From Leptospira biflexa (GTDB lineage: Bacteria > Spirochaetota > Spirochaetia > Treponematales > Rectinemataceae), in the NCBI GenBank assembly GCA_020721875.1, contig DYLX01000006.1, forward strand, positions 1-42,829: a stretch of DNA of 42,829 nucleotides, in the 5' to 3' direction. The notes under the pieces are model-generated. The model was not told the DNA's origin and made no database searches. It saw nothing but the letters and a program-made list of their open reading frames with translations. Shown piece by piece: positions 32,682 through 40,962 of the stretch; position 1 is the stretch's first letter; each line of letters opens with the position of its first letter. Position numbers and translations under genes: made by a program.

Positions 32682-35384
32682 TTACATGAGAAGGCGAAGC
32701 TTTTTCTCCCTGCCATACTTTTTAATGAGCTTTTCAAGACTTTTTTGGAGTGCGGGCAGGCCATCGACGACAAGATCAACGAGGTCCTCAGCCATCTCCT
32801 CATCGTAGTTCGCGACGATATAATCCACGAGGTCGGTCCACACGCGCCCCTCGCGCATCGTTTTCTGCAGCTCGACCAAGAGATTAAGGCGCAGCGTCGA
32901 ATTTTTTCTAAGCCGACGCGTGAAAAGCACATAGGGGCTTAGCACCGTTTTGATCGTAGTCTGTGTCCGAGGCTCCTGGGAAAATAGGTACAGGATATCG
33001 AGCATCGCCGTGTAGTGCGCACTGCCCTGTTCATGAATAATTTTTGGGATTATCTCTTCGAGAGTTTTTTGCCTCTGCCGTAGTGTTTTTAAATATTTAT
33101 TGCTTCCTTCAATGAACGCCGCCACAACATCAGACCATATCTTTGTTTGAACGATGCTTGGCACATTGAGCGCGTATCCAATCGGCGCGAAAACAGTTGC
33201 CAGCGGCCACGCGAGGATGCTACGGAAAATATTTCCCTTTGCGACATTTTTGTCAAAGCCGCGGAGTGTATTATGCGCGGCAAGGTAGAAGCCATTCGCG
33301 AACGAAATAAAGAAAAATTTCACAACATTGTAGAAGAAAGTCTCATGTGCCAATGGCCAGAGCACATCGAAATTCGACTTTACGAAACCGAGAATGGGCA
33401 CCGAAAATCCCGTCCAGAACAGCGATTGCGCCACATTATCGAAATTGATGCTCTTGAGTTTCCACTGGTTGAGCTTTGTTCCGCGATAAGAAATGAGATC
33501 TACGATGCTGTTTCGAAAACCGGTGATCCCTATCCACAGAAACGCGTATCCCGGTCCAACAAAAGCCATAGCTACAAAGAAGCCGATCAGGCTTCTTACC
33601 ACATTCTTGAATGTGGGATTGAAGTAGCGCCACGCACGAACCGGTCCGACCTTCTCGTCTTCACTGGTAGAAGTGTACCCCTCTCCGCTCGACACCTTCC
33701 CCATACTGATGATCCTCGGCACCGCCTTCTCTGCCAACGCATTCTCGTCCACCGGCCTTTCCCCAGCCTTTATCATCGCCGACACCAGCGCTGGCAACTT
33801 CACGTGACGTTTAATGTACTTCTGCCGAAGCTTCCCCGTTATTCCATCCTCATAGATAAATCCCATCCCCGGGATCTTCGGATTCCTCCCTGTCGCGTCG
33901 CTCCCACATACCGGTCGCAGTAACTTCTCCCCTTCCTCTGCTGCGCGCCTGTTCCGCTCATTCAAATACCGCGCGAATTCCTCGACCTCTCCTTCTTTCC
34001 TCCCCGCGCAGTTCTGCGTATTGTACACCTCTACACTGTCGAAACTCCCCCAATACTTTTCTATAATCTCTTTCGCCGCCTCTAGCCCATGCTCCAATGG
34101 ATGTATGAACTTAATTTTACATCCGGCTCCATGCAGCTTCTCGCTCAACCCCTGGAGATTTGTGAACACTGTCTCGTACTCAATCATGTGCGGCGCATCA
34201 AAGTACGCCGAAAGCACCGAGTCCGGCGATAAGCCGTTCAATTCATCTTTTAAGCTCTTGTACTTTTCCTCTATCTGCCGCCGCTCCCTCTCCTCGCCTG
34301 CTTCCTGCCGACTCTTCTCCCTCAGCACCTTGTAGTACCATACTCGTCGTTGCAGCACCGGCCGATATTTCATGTACATAAACTCCGCCAAGTGCAGCGG
34401 TGTAATGTTCATGTTCGGTATCGTCGCCAATAGCTCATCCAGCGACAGCGGTCCCAATCGATACTCCCCCTCGTACCCCTCGTTCAACTCCACAAGCCTA
34501 CTCTCGTTAAACTCTCCCAACAGCCGCCGCACCGCCTCCAACCGCTTCTCTCGGTTCCTGTCCAATCCCGCGAAAAATGCCCCCAAGTCCTCTGCATGTG
34601 CTCCAAAATACTGCCCAAGCGCCTCAACACTCCCCATGTGCGGCAACTCCGCCATAAAGTGATATCGCTCCCCCTCCACCATCACGCTGTATTCTAGACC
34701 GATCTCCACCCGCAACCCCATTATCTCCCCGGCTGCCAGCACCTCCTCCATCATCTCAAGGTCGCTCACCGACCCATAGGCTACCCGTAACTCCGAAATC
34801 CCCTTGATGAAGGCGTCGATCACCAGCTGCGTCGGATTCTTCCGCCCCGATGTCGCCGTGTCGTGCACGTGCCCATCCCACCCGTACCCCAAATCCCCTA
34901 TCGCTACCCCTCGCTCCGGGAGTTCCACCACATTCAGCTCATCGCACAACTTGCGTATCGTCTGGTGCTGCCCTCGCGTCGACATCGAAAAATCGTACAA
35001 CAGCTCCAACTGCCGCCTCTTGTTCGTCCGGTGCTTCACTACCTCCTTTACCAGCGCCGACTGTACCCGCGCCGTATTGAGCGGATAGTCGATGTTCGCC
35101 GAGTGAAACGCTCCGTCCGCCAGCTTCTTCAGTGCCTCAAGCCGCCGCCCTGAATGCCGCGAATCCAAATCTCGCACCACCATCAGGTACGACTCCGCGA
35201 TCGTGATCCGTCGCCGCTTGAACCATCGGTTCGCCGCCTGCGGGTGAAAGGGCGGCGGCGGCACGATGCTCTCCGGCTGATCGATCTTCGCGTTCAGCTC
35301 TCTCCGCATCTTCCGCAGCTCCGCTGAGAAACTTAAGCTTCCGATTGCTTTGCTGTAGATCTTTTGCAGTCTCGTCTTCGCCAT
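32682..35384 (-). CDS. Large membrane protein with PHP-like N-terminal domain, 900 residues
   Basis: The first 580 residues look like a PHP (polymerase/histidinol phosphatase) metal-hydrolase domain with insertions. They include DGHVHD near 170-175 (HxH), GLEYSV near 229, HFMAELPH near 242-249, FIHPLEHG near 427, and the closing pattern VEVYNTQN with CGSDATG near 493-499. The usual GSDAH has Thr in place of His. Residues about 590-745 hold four or five membrane helices, and a helical tail follows. I know no named function. Codon use changes near 33650-33700, at the domain border: the 5' two-thirds favours AGG, GGG, TTG and GTG. No ribosome site is clear. Confidence 0.75.
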   Translation of the reverse strand: MAKTRLQKIYSKAIGSLSFSAELRKMRRELNAKIDQPESIVPPPPFHPQAANRWFKRRRITIAESYLMVVRDLDSRHSGRRLEALKKLADGAFHSANIDYPLNTARVQSALVKEVVKHRTNKRRQLELLYDFSMSTRGQHQTIRKLCDELNVVELPERGVAIGDLGYGWDGHVHDTATSGRKNPTQLVIDAFIKGISELRVAYGSVSDLEMMEEVLAAGEIMGLRVEIGLEYSVMVEGERYHFMAELPHMGSVEALGQYFGAHAEDLGAFFAGLDRNREKRLEAVRRLLGEFNESRLVELNEGYEGEYRLGPLSLDELLATIPNMNITPLHLAEFMYMKYRPVLQRRVWYYKVLREKSRQEAGEERERRQIEEKYKSLKDELNGLSPDSVLSAYFDAPHMIEYETVFTNLQGLSEKLHGAGCKIKFIHPLEHGLEAAKEIIEKYWGSFDSVEVYNTQNCAGRKEGEVEEFARYLNERNRRAAEEGEKLLRPVCGSDATGRNPKIPGMGFIYEDGITGKLRQKYIKRHVKLPALVSAMIKAGERPVDENALAEKAVPRIISMGKVSSGEGYTSTSEDEKVGPVRAWRYFNPTFKNVVRSLIGFFVAMAFVGPGYAFLWIGITGFRNSIVDLISYRGTKLNQWKLKSINFDNVAQSLFWTGFSVPILGFVKSNFDVLWPLAHETFFYNVVKFFFISFANGFYLAAHNTLRGFDKNVAKGNIFRSILAWPLATVFAPIGYALNVPSIVQTKIWSDVVAAFIEGSNKYLKTLRQRQKTLEEIIPKIIHEQGSAHYTAMLDILYLFSQEPRTQTTIKTVLSPYVLFTRRLRKNSTLRLNLLVELQKTMREGRVWTDLVDYIVANYDEEMAEDLVDLVVDGLPALQKSLEKLIKKYGREKKLRLLM

Positions 35385-35430
35385 AGCTTTGATTCAACCA
35401 TCCATTTATCGTTTTCGCAAGAATATATCG

Positions 35431-35476
35431 AAAAATGAAGCGCGGGGCCGCCCGGTGTACCCGGGCGGCCCCGCGC
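35431..35476 (-). terminator. Very strong intrinsic terminator after serC
   Basis: The arms at 35440-35455 and 35461-35476 are perfect 16-base inverted copies made only of G and C, with a 5-base loop. On the minus strand they are followed by TTCATTTTTC. It lies 21 bp after the serC stop and insulates the PHP-like gene downstream. Confidence 0.85.
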
Positions 35477-35497
35477 CGACATTCACCGGATCGCATC

Positions 35498-36595
35498 TCA
35501 GCGGTATTTCCTGCTGAATTCCTCCATAAATCCCGCCGCGGTTTTCGCACTTTCGACCAGATTGGCGTTGTAGATCGAGAAGCGGATACCGCCTGTGGAG
35601 CGGTGACCTTTGACGCCCACAATGCCTGCGGCTTTAGCCTCTTTTACAAAAGTTTCTTCCATCTCGGGAGTTTTAAGGCGGAATACCACGTTCATCTGCG
35701 AGCGTGAGTCTTTCTCGACCGGTCCACGATAGAATCCGTCGGAGGCATCGATGGCCGAGTAGAGAATTCGCGCCTTTTCACTGTTGATTTTTACCATGTT
35801 GTCGAGGCCGCCAATGGTGTTCAGCAGCCACTTGAGCGTAAGGTTAAGAATGTAGATTGAGAAGCAGGGCGGTGTGTTGTACAGCGAATTGTTCTCCGCG
35901 TAGGTGCGGTAGGAGAGCATCGTCGACAACTTCGCCTGCTCTTGCGCAAGGTTGTAGAAGTCTTCGCGAATGGCAACAACTGTGACACCAGAGGGTCCGA
36001 GGTTTTTCTGGGCGCCGGCGTAGATAAAGGAAAATTTATCCGCAGGGAAGGGGCGCGAAAAGATGTCGCTTGACATGTCGCAAACAAGAGGAACTTTGCC
36101 CACATCAGGCCAGTAGTGCCACTGCGAGCCGAAGATTGTGTTGTTGCTTGTTATGTGCACGTAGGTTGAAGCAGGATCGATCTTGATCTCGCCCTGTTTC
36201 GGAATGCGCGTGAAGGTTCCGTCGGGGTTCTCAGTGGTGATTACGTCGAGAGGGCCAAAGCGTTTTGCTTCCTTGATGGCTGCCTTGCTCCAGTGGCCAG
36301 TGACGAGGTAGGTCGCTTTGCGTTCGCCGAAGAGATAGTTCATGGGGATCATGAAGAATTGGCTCGAAGCACCACCGGTGAGGAAGAGTATTTTCCATTC
36401 CGGTCCCATGCCGGCCAGTGTGCGGAAGAGGTCTTGCGCCTCATTGTGCATCGCCTCGTATTCTTTTGAGCGGTGCGATACTTCCATGACGGACATACCG
36501 GTACCGTTCCAGTCGAGCATCTCTTCCTGGGCTCTCTGGAGGACTTCCATGGGAATCGCGGCAGGCCCCGCATTGAAATTGATCACTCGCTTCAT
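35498..36595 (-). CDS. serC: Phosphoserine aminotransferase
   Basis: It converts 3-phosphohydroxypyruvate to phosphoserine with glutamate as donor and PLP as cofactor (serine and pyridoxine synthesis). The 365-residue product starts NFNAGPAAIP, a family hallmark. It has MEVSHRSKEY, TGGASSQFFMIPMN, the PLP-binding Lys in YAGAQKNLGPSG, and HRSTGGIRFSIYNA near the end. Length is normal. The start has AAAAGGAG, and a 19-bp gap separates it from serA upstream, so the two steps of serine synthesis form one operon. serB is not in the window. Confidence 0.95.
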   Translation of the reverse strand: MKRVINFNAGPAAIPMEVLQRAQEEMLDWNGTGMSVMEVSHRSKEYEAMHNEAQDLFRTLAGMGPEWKILFLTGGASSQFFMIPMNYLFGERKATYLVTGHWSKAAIKEAKRFGPLDVITTENPDGTFTRIPKQGEIKIDPASTYVHITSNNTIFGSQWHYWPDVGKVPLVCDMSSDIFSRPFPADKFSFIYAGAQKNLGPSGVTVVAIREDFYNLAQEQAKLSTMLSYRTYAENNSLYNTPPCFSIYILNLTLKWLLNTIGGLDNMVKINSEKARILYSAIDASDGFYRGPVEKDSRSQMNVVFRLKTPEMEETFVKEAKAAGIVGVKGHRSTGGIRFSIYNANLVESAKTAAGFMEEFSRKYR

Positions 36596-36614
36596 GATAC
36601 ATTCTCCTTTTGAA

Positions 36615-37487
36615 TCATTTGCCTGTGTATTTCTTGAGTCTCGCGACGATCGAGTCGCCGAGGCGCAGCAGGTTCTCTTCGGTTGATGCCCCGAGATGGG
36701 GCGTCATGACTACATTGGGCGCATTCATGAGTGGCGAGCCCTCGGGCGGTTCCTTGTTGTAGACATCGGTGGCATAGCCAGCCATCGTGCCGGATTTGAG
36801 CGCGTCGGCGATGTCTTGTTCCACCACTACCTGGCCGCGGCAGGTATTGATAAGGTAGACGCCTCTCTTCATCTTGGCGATGGTCTTCACATTGATCATG
36901 CCGCGTGTCTCGTCGGTGAGCGGCGTGTGGAGGCTGATGTAGTCCGATTTTGCGAACACTTCGTCGAGATTGACGAGGGTCGCGACATCGCTGCTCGTGA
37001 CGTATTTGTCGAAAGCGATCACCCTCATGCCAAAAGCTTTCGCGCGCAGGGCAAGTTCGCGTCCAATCCGGCCGATACCGATAAGGCCGAGAGTCTTGCC
37101 ATTGAGCTCAGTGCGCTCGAGTTCTTTCTTAAGCCATTTGCCCTCTTTCATCGAGGAGTCGGCGCGTGTGATATGGTTGGGCATTGCGATCATCAGCGCA
37201 AAAGCGAGCTCGGCGACCGCGATGCTCGATGCCTCGGGCGTGTTGTCGACGGCGATTCCTTTGGATTTTGCGTACTCGACATCGATGGTGTCGACGCCAA
37301 CTCCACCTCGGATAATGTACCGGCACTTCGGCGCCGCGTCGATCATCGCCTTATCGACCTTTGTTTTCGATCGAACGATGAGCACCTCGGCGTCTCCGAG
37401 CCTCGACAAATCAGAAACCACTTCGCCGAACGCGGCGAGCCGGCCCGGCAAATCGGGGGCGAAAGCATCCGCGAGCAGAATGACCAT
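36615..37487 (-). CDS. serA: D-3-phosphoglycerate dehydrogenase-like protein
   Basis: It would oxidise 3-phosphoglycerate to 3-phosphohydroxypyruvate, the first committed step to serine. The 290-residue product has RGGVGVDTIDVEYAKSKGI, the NAD-binding GLIGIGRIGREL, and the catalytic triad regions INTCRGQVV (Arg), TDVYNKEPPEGSPL (Glu) and MTPHLGAST (His). It lacks the C-terminal ACT domain, so it probably escapes serine feedback. Pairing with serC supports the serA call over other 2-hydroxyacid dehydrogenases. The ATG at 37487 has AAGGAGG. Confidence 0.9.
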   Translation of the reverse strand: MVILLADAFAPDLPGRLAAFGEVVSDLSRLGDAEVLIVRSKTKVDKAMIDAAPKCRYIIRGGVGVDTIDVEYAKSKGIAVDNTPEASSIAVAELAFALMIAMPNHITRADSSMKEGKWLKKELERTELNGKTLGLIGIGRIGRELALRAKAFGMRVIAFDKYVTSSDVATLVNLDEVFAKSDYISLHTPLTDETRGMINVKTIAKMKRGVYLINTCRGQVVVEQDIADALKSGTMAGYATDVYNKEPPEGSPLMNAPNVVMTPHLGASTEENLLRLGDSIVARLKKYTGK

Positions 37488-37518
37488 CGGTTCCTCCTTA
37501 CGAATTAAGGTTCAAATA

Positions 37519-37548
37519 ATGATACCACGGTTGCGATATTTGGAACAA
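37519..37548 (-). promoter_or_regulatory. Promoter of serA-serC
   Basis: On the minus strand, TTGTTC (37543-37548) and TATCAT (37519-37524) are separated by 18 bases. The leader is about 25 nt with AAGGAGG. The rest of the 37488-37654 gap holds only a small TGTGCC/GGCACA inverted repeat. Confidence 0.6.
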
Positions 37549-37654
37549 GCGCGATATGCATCTGTGCCCGAGGGGCGGCACAACCTCGCAGTTTGAGGCA
37601 GAGCGCTGTGGCACATTCAGCCCCAAACAATGCGGCGAGCTGTATTTCATCTCG

Positions 37655-39070
37655 TTATTCCTTTACGATGCGGCGAGCCTCGATGTAGAAACGCTTTTCG
37701 GATGCCTCGCCCATCGAGAAGGTCTTGCGGGGCATCACGCCATCGTGGACCACCACGCTGAAAAATGAGGATTTGTCGACGGGCGGTAGATAGAGCCCAA
37801 GATTGCCGCGCTTCTTTCCCAAGGCCTCGGTACTGGTCGTACCGTGGATGTAGTCGATGCCGACCTCGGGGTGAGTCTTACGGTAGGCATCGATCTGCTG
37901 CTGAATCGTCGCGACGGCGAGCCTGGCGGCGGGCGCGTGGAAAGAGATGATGCCGGCGCGGTGTTCGGTCACGAAGGCAAAGCGGTGCTCAGAAGCGCCG
38001 CTCGACGCATCGTGCTGGCTGGGACCGCCGCGCCCGTTCTCGGTCGCATCGCGGGCAGATGCCGCATCGACCTCCGCAAAGGCCTGGGTCGCATCCTGCG
38101 TGTAGCGTACCTCGGCGCCTGCGCGTTGGACTGCGCCTAGAAAATCCTGTCCATCGATATTAAAAAGCACACGGTGAATGGGGTGAAAGGGCAAACCCTC
38201 ATCGTAGAGATTCACAAGCTCGACGAGCGCGTAACGGGCCGGGTGCGAGGCGAGCGTGGATTCGGCGTCCGGCCGCCCTGCATATGAGGCCTTCGTCTCT
38301 TCCCAGATTGCCTTGGCGGTGGCGAGCGAGTGGTTCCCGTCGCCCACCGCGAAGAGCAACACATCGTCTTCTCCGTACTTTCTACGGAATGCATCTGGAT
38401 CGGCGAGCGCTTCCAGGGCTGCCGCGACACCCTCGAGATCGCCCTCCCCGCGCACAAACCAGCCGCGCACATGGCCGGAATTTTTCATGAGGTCGAAGTC
38501 GTAAGCGCGCTCAAAGTACTGCCTTTTACGGTAGAGTGGCTCGATTACAGTTTTCTGGGGATCGTCAATGAGAACCATAATGTGCGGCAGTTCGAGGGGC
38601 GCGCCACGACGAATCGCCATGCGCGGCGGCAGCCGCTCGACTATCGTGCCCTCAGTCGGACGGATGAGGCTCTTCGAGTCTGCCCCATAGCGGTAGCGCT
38701 CAAGATCGACCGCGACCATAAGTCCAAGCCGCAGATGCTCCTCAAACGGCGTACTACGCTCGACTAATACAAAGGCCTCGCCTCGCGATACAAGATATGT
38801 GCGCGCGAGGTACTCCGCCATGCTCTCCTGAATCTTCGCGATACGAGTTTCTTTGTCGGAATCCTCGAGATAACATTCCGGAAAAATCAAGCGGAGCGTC
38901 GAGGGAGCCGAACCGACCTCGCGGTCGACATCGTCCCAGTACTCGCGTTCCGATGAATACTGGTCGCAGGCGACCACGGCCCATTTTCGGTACTCTACTC
39001 CACTGCCCGGCAGATAGATTTCAGGTACAGAAACACCCATCCGCTCAAGACGCTCGCGCGCTGTCGCCAT
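37655..39070 (-). CDS. DUF1015 family protein
   Basis: This is a 471-residue conserved protein of unknown biochemical role. The family motifs are visible: WAVVACDQYSSEREYWDD near residue 30, RGEAFVLVER, VYLI-like VLIDDPQKTVIEPLY, and LLFAVGDGNHSLATAKAIWE near 265, where the Asp-Gly-Asn-His-Ser stretch looks catalytic. DYIHGTTSTEALGKK lies near the end. In many bacteria DUF1015 genes sit next to serA or serC, as here, which suggests a link to serine or related metabolism. The ATG at 39070 has GAAGGAG; the frame extends further upstream without good support. Confidence 0.85.
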   Translation of the reverse strand: MATARERLERMGVSVPEIYLPGSGVEYRKWAVVACDQYSSEREYWDDVDREVGSAPSTLRLIFPECYLEDSDKETRIAKIQESMAEYLARTYLVSRGEAFVLVERSTPFEEHLRLGLMVAVDLERYRYGADSKSLIRPTEGTIVERLPPRMAIRRGAPLELPHIMVLIDDPQKTVIEPLYRKRQYFERAYDFDLMKNSGHVRGWFVRGEGDLEGVAAALEALADPDAFRRKYGEDDVLLFAVGDGNHSLATAKAIWEETKASYAGRPDAESTLASHPARYALVELVNLYDEGLPFHPIHRVLFNIDGQDFLGAVQRAGAEVRYTQDATQAFAEVDAASARDATENGRGGPSQHDASSGASEHRFAFVTEHRAGIISFHAPAARLAVATIQQQIDAYRKTHPEVGIDYIHGTTSTEALGKKRGNLGLYLPPVDKSSFFSVVVHDGVMPRKTFSMGEASEKRFYIEARRIVKE

Positions 39071-39103
39071 ACAAAGTCTCCTTCGTGAGATGATCGTGTT
39101 GGG

Positions 39104-39133
39104 ATAGTATTGCATAAAATATCGAACTCGTAA
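39104..39133 (-). promoter_or_regulatory. Promoter of the DUF1015 gene
   Basis: On the minus strand, TTACGA (39128-39133) and TACTAT (39104-39109) are separated by 18 bases. It lies just past the terminator of the upstream operon, as expected for a separate unit. Confidence 0.5.
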
Positions 39134-39162
39134 AGAAAATAGACGTTTCTGGTACAAACTCG

Positions 39163-39188
39163 AAAACGCCTCGCCACGTGGCAAGACG
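39163..39188 (-). terminator. Intrinsic terminator of the nif3-lspA operon
   Basis: On the minus strand CGTCTTGCC and GGCGAGGCG form a 9-bp stem with two G-U pairs and an ACGT loop, followed by TTTTC. The core is the 10-bp palindrome GCCACGTGGC (39173-39182). Confidence 0.65.
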
Positions 39189-39223
39189 CACAATCGCACC
39201 ATAATCAAGCGACGTGGTTTCGC

Positions 39224-39499
39224 TTATTTCTTTGTCATACCAAGAAATTCGTCGAGATGGTATCGTTCTCGGAGAAGTTTGAGGACGCGGCGATAGACAA
39301 AGGTCGATATGACGAGCGCGAGCAGAAAGGCCGCCGCGATCGCCCAGATGAGCGCCTCAGGCGGGAGGATTTTCGCGAAAAGCACCGAATAGAGCAGCAT
39401 AAACAGGGCAAATGAGATCGCCATGAGGGCCAGATTGCCCAGCGTAGCGCCAAACACGAAGAGAAAGACCTTCGTCCTGTTAACCTTAGCCGCGCTCAT
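39224..39499 (-). CDS. Small two-helix membrane protein
   Basis: The 91-residue product has two membrane helices (about 9-35 and 45-68) and a basic C-terminal tail (YRRVLKLLRERYHLDEFLG). It overlaps the lspA stop by ATGA, so it is translationally coupled to the lipoprotein signal peptidase and may assist it. Similar small proteins beside lspA in spirochaetes have been labelled leader peptide processing enzyme, but no catalytic residues are visible to support that name. Confidence 0.75.
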   Translation of the reverse strand: MSAAKVNRTKVFLFVFGATLGNLALMAISFALFMLLYSVLFAKILPPEALIWAIAAAFLLALVISTFVYRRVLKLLRERYHLDEFLGMTKK

Positions 39500-40056
39500 T
39501 CGCCGCGCTCCACGTCGGCACCAGCGCTCGGTTCGGTGGACGCCGGCTTCCTCGGCTTGCGTAATTCCGCAATAATAAGCCCGACAATAAGAAGCATTTC
39601 TCCAATGGTAATAGCTGAATCCGCGATATTGAAGGTAGCAAAGCGCTGCATACCCAAAAATCCGTACATGTTGAGCGAAACAAAATCGACAACCCCCATC
39701 GGCCTGAAAATCCTGTCGATGAGATTACCGGTTCCGCCGCCCAGTATGAGGCCCATGGACCATCGCAGAAGGGGCGAGAGCTTTGAGGATCTAAAATAGT
39801 AGATAAAGACCCCTATTAAGACCACCACTGGGAATGCTATGAAGAAGAGAAAGCGCAGGACCGGCGCCGAGCTCGCACCGAGAGAGAATGCCGCGCCGGT
39901 GTTGCGCGCATGCACAATCCACACAAAGTCGCCCCAGAAGCGCGCAAAAATTCTTCCTTCGGGGATGAGGCTTACCACGAGCGCCTTTGTGATTTGATCC
40001 GAGATGATGATAATCGCCGCGATGATAAGCGGTGCCCAGAATTGAAGCTTTTTCAT
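39496..40056 (-). CDS. lspA: Lipoprotein signal peptidase (signal peptidase II)
   Basis: This inner-membrane aspartic protease cleaves the signal peptide of prolipoproteins. The 186-residue product has four membrane helices and the family boxes: SDQITKALV near residue 20, HARNTGAAFSLG near 50, and the two catalytic Asp regions GGGTGNLIDRI and FNIADSAITIGE. A charged Pro/Glu tail follows. The ATG at 40056 starts one base after the nif3 stop; an ATG at 40077 would add seven unlikely residues inside nif3. Spirochaetes rely heavily on lipoproteins, which fits. Confidence 0.95.
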   Translation of the reverse strand: MKKLQFWAPLIIAAIIIISDQITKALVVSLIPEGRIFARFWGDFVWIVHARNTGAAFSLGASSAPVLRFLFFIAFPVVVLIGVFIYYFRSSKLSPLLRWSMGLILGGGTGNLIDRIFRPMGVVDFVSLNMYGFLGMQRFATFNIADSAITIGEMLLIVGLIIAELRKPRKPASTEPSAGADVERGE

Positions 40057-40057
40057 A

Positions 40058-40822
40058 TCAGAGCCCGGTCGGCACATCGATGAATTCGGTGACGAGCCCG
40101 AGCTCAGCGCGCGCCTTGTCCGCTACTGCGCGCACGCCCCAGGTCTCCGTGGCGTAGTGCCCCGCCGCGATAAAGTTCATGCCACCCTCAAGCATGGAGT
40201 GGTAAATCGAGTGCGAAGGCTCACCGGTAATGTAGAGATCGTAGCCTGCAGCGAGTGCCTCGAGCGATTCGAAAGGCGCCCCGCCCGATACAATTGCGAC
40301 ACTGGTAATTTCACGTTTTCCGGCTGCGATGACGGATTTCGGCGCTGAGCGGTCGGGAAGAATTTTAGACAGTACCTCATCGATGGAAGATGGCTTGGGC
40401 AAATTTCCCGCCCAGCCTATTGTGATACCATGGTAGAGGCCGAAGGCCTTTCGATCGCGCAAGCCAAGGGCGTCCGCGATTCGCGCGTTGTTGCCGACTT
40501 CCGGGTGCCGGTCGAGAGGAAGATGACAGGCGTAGAGTCCCATGTCCGCATCGAGGAGCATCCGCACCCGCTCCCTCAAACTGCCGGAAATCGGTTCGGC
40601 TTTGCCCCAGAACATGCCATGGTGCACAAAGAGCAGATCGGCACCCCATTCGCGCGCTCTTCGAATGCTCTCCGCGCAGGCATCGACGGCAACTGCGAGT
40701 TTCTTGATCGCCTTGCCGGCGCTGCAGGAGACCTGCACACCATTGAGTGAATCATCAATCTGTCGGAGTTGCTCGATTTCCAGAAAAGAACGCGCCCACA
40801 TGTCAAATTCTGCAATTGTCAT
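40058..40822 (-). CDS. Nif3-like dinuclear metal centre protein (DUF34)
   Basis: This is a conserved metal-binding protein, ring-forming in family structures and often annotated as GTP cyclohydrolase I type 2. Its true role is debated. The 254-residue product has DDSLNGVQV near residue 23, the metal ligands in LLFVHHGMFWG (about 64-68) and ACHLPLDRHPEVGNN (about 98-110), and the C-terminal HYATETWGV with the HxxxE ligand pair. Length is normal. It starts the operon nif3-lspA-39499. No Shine-Dalgarno site is present; a -10 box lies six bases before the ATG. Confidence 0.9.
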   Translation of the reverse strand: MTIAEFDMWARSFLEIEQLRQIDDSLNGVQVSCSAGKAIKKLAVAVDACAESIRRAREWGADLLFVHHGMFWGKAEPISGSLRERVRMLLDADMGLYACHLPLDRHPEVGNNARIADALGLRDRKAFGLYHGITIGWAGNLPKPSSIDEVLSKILPDRSAPKSVIAAGKREITSVAIVSGGAPFESLEALAAGYDLYITGEPSHSIYHSMLEGGMNFIAAGHYATETWGVRAVADKARAELGLVTEFIDVPTGL

Positions 40823-40828
40823 GGAATG

Positions 40829-40834
40829 AGTATA
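40829..40834 (-). promoter_or_regulatory. -10 box of nif3, predicted leaderless
   Basis: On the minus strand TATACT ends six bases before the ATG at 40822. The expected -35 position falls inside the terminator stem of the upstream small RNA and shows no good match. The promoter therefore needs an activator, is weak, or the gene depends on read-through. Confidence 0.5.
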
Positions 40835-40880
40835 AAAAAAATGAACCCTTCATGGAAGGAGGCAGACCATGAAGGGTTCA
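40834..40880 (-). terminator. Perfect 14-bp intrinsic terminator
   Basis: TGAACCCTTCATGG and CCATGAAGGGTTCA (40842-40855 and 40867-40880) are exact inverted copies. On the minus strand they are followed by eight T's (40834-40841). The 11-base loop reads TCTGCCTCCTT on that strand. Confidence 0.88.
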
Positions 40881-40927
40881 AAAGCTATGTAATGTCGTTT
40901 CGCCACCGACACTCGCTTTTTGCTTTC
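40834..40927 (-). ncRNA. Candidate small RNA or attenuated leader, about 94 nt
   Basis: It is bounded by a good minus-strand promoter (40934-40962) and the terminator at 40834-40880, and contains no credible coding frame on this strand. The 5' half can form a nested stem: AAAGC/GCTTT (40915-40919 with 40081+800 = 40881-40885) enclosing TGTCG/CGACA (40907-40911 with 40893-40897) and a 9-base loop. The terminator loop shows CCTCCTT, the complement of a ribosome-binding AAGGAGG. I recognise no known RNA family. It may act in trans on mRNA start sites, or in cis as an attenuator of nif3-lspA, which begins 12 bases after the T-run. Confidence 0.6.
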
Positions 40928-40933
40928 GGATAG

Positions 40934-40962
40934 AATATACCACGCTCGAATTTTTTCGTCAA
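40934..40962 (-). promoter_or_regulatory. Promoter of the candidate small RNA
   Basis: On the minus strand, TTGACG (40957-40962) and TATATT (40934-40939) are separated by 17 bases, one of the best matches in the window. It points at the RNA and then nif3. Confidence 0.7.

Noticed and set aside
37560..37600. Inverted repeat TGTGCC/GGCACA after the DUF1015 gene as a terminator
   Set aside because: The stem has only six pairs and no T-run follows on the minus strand.
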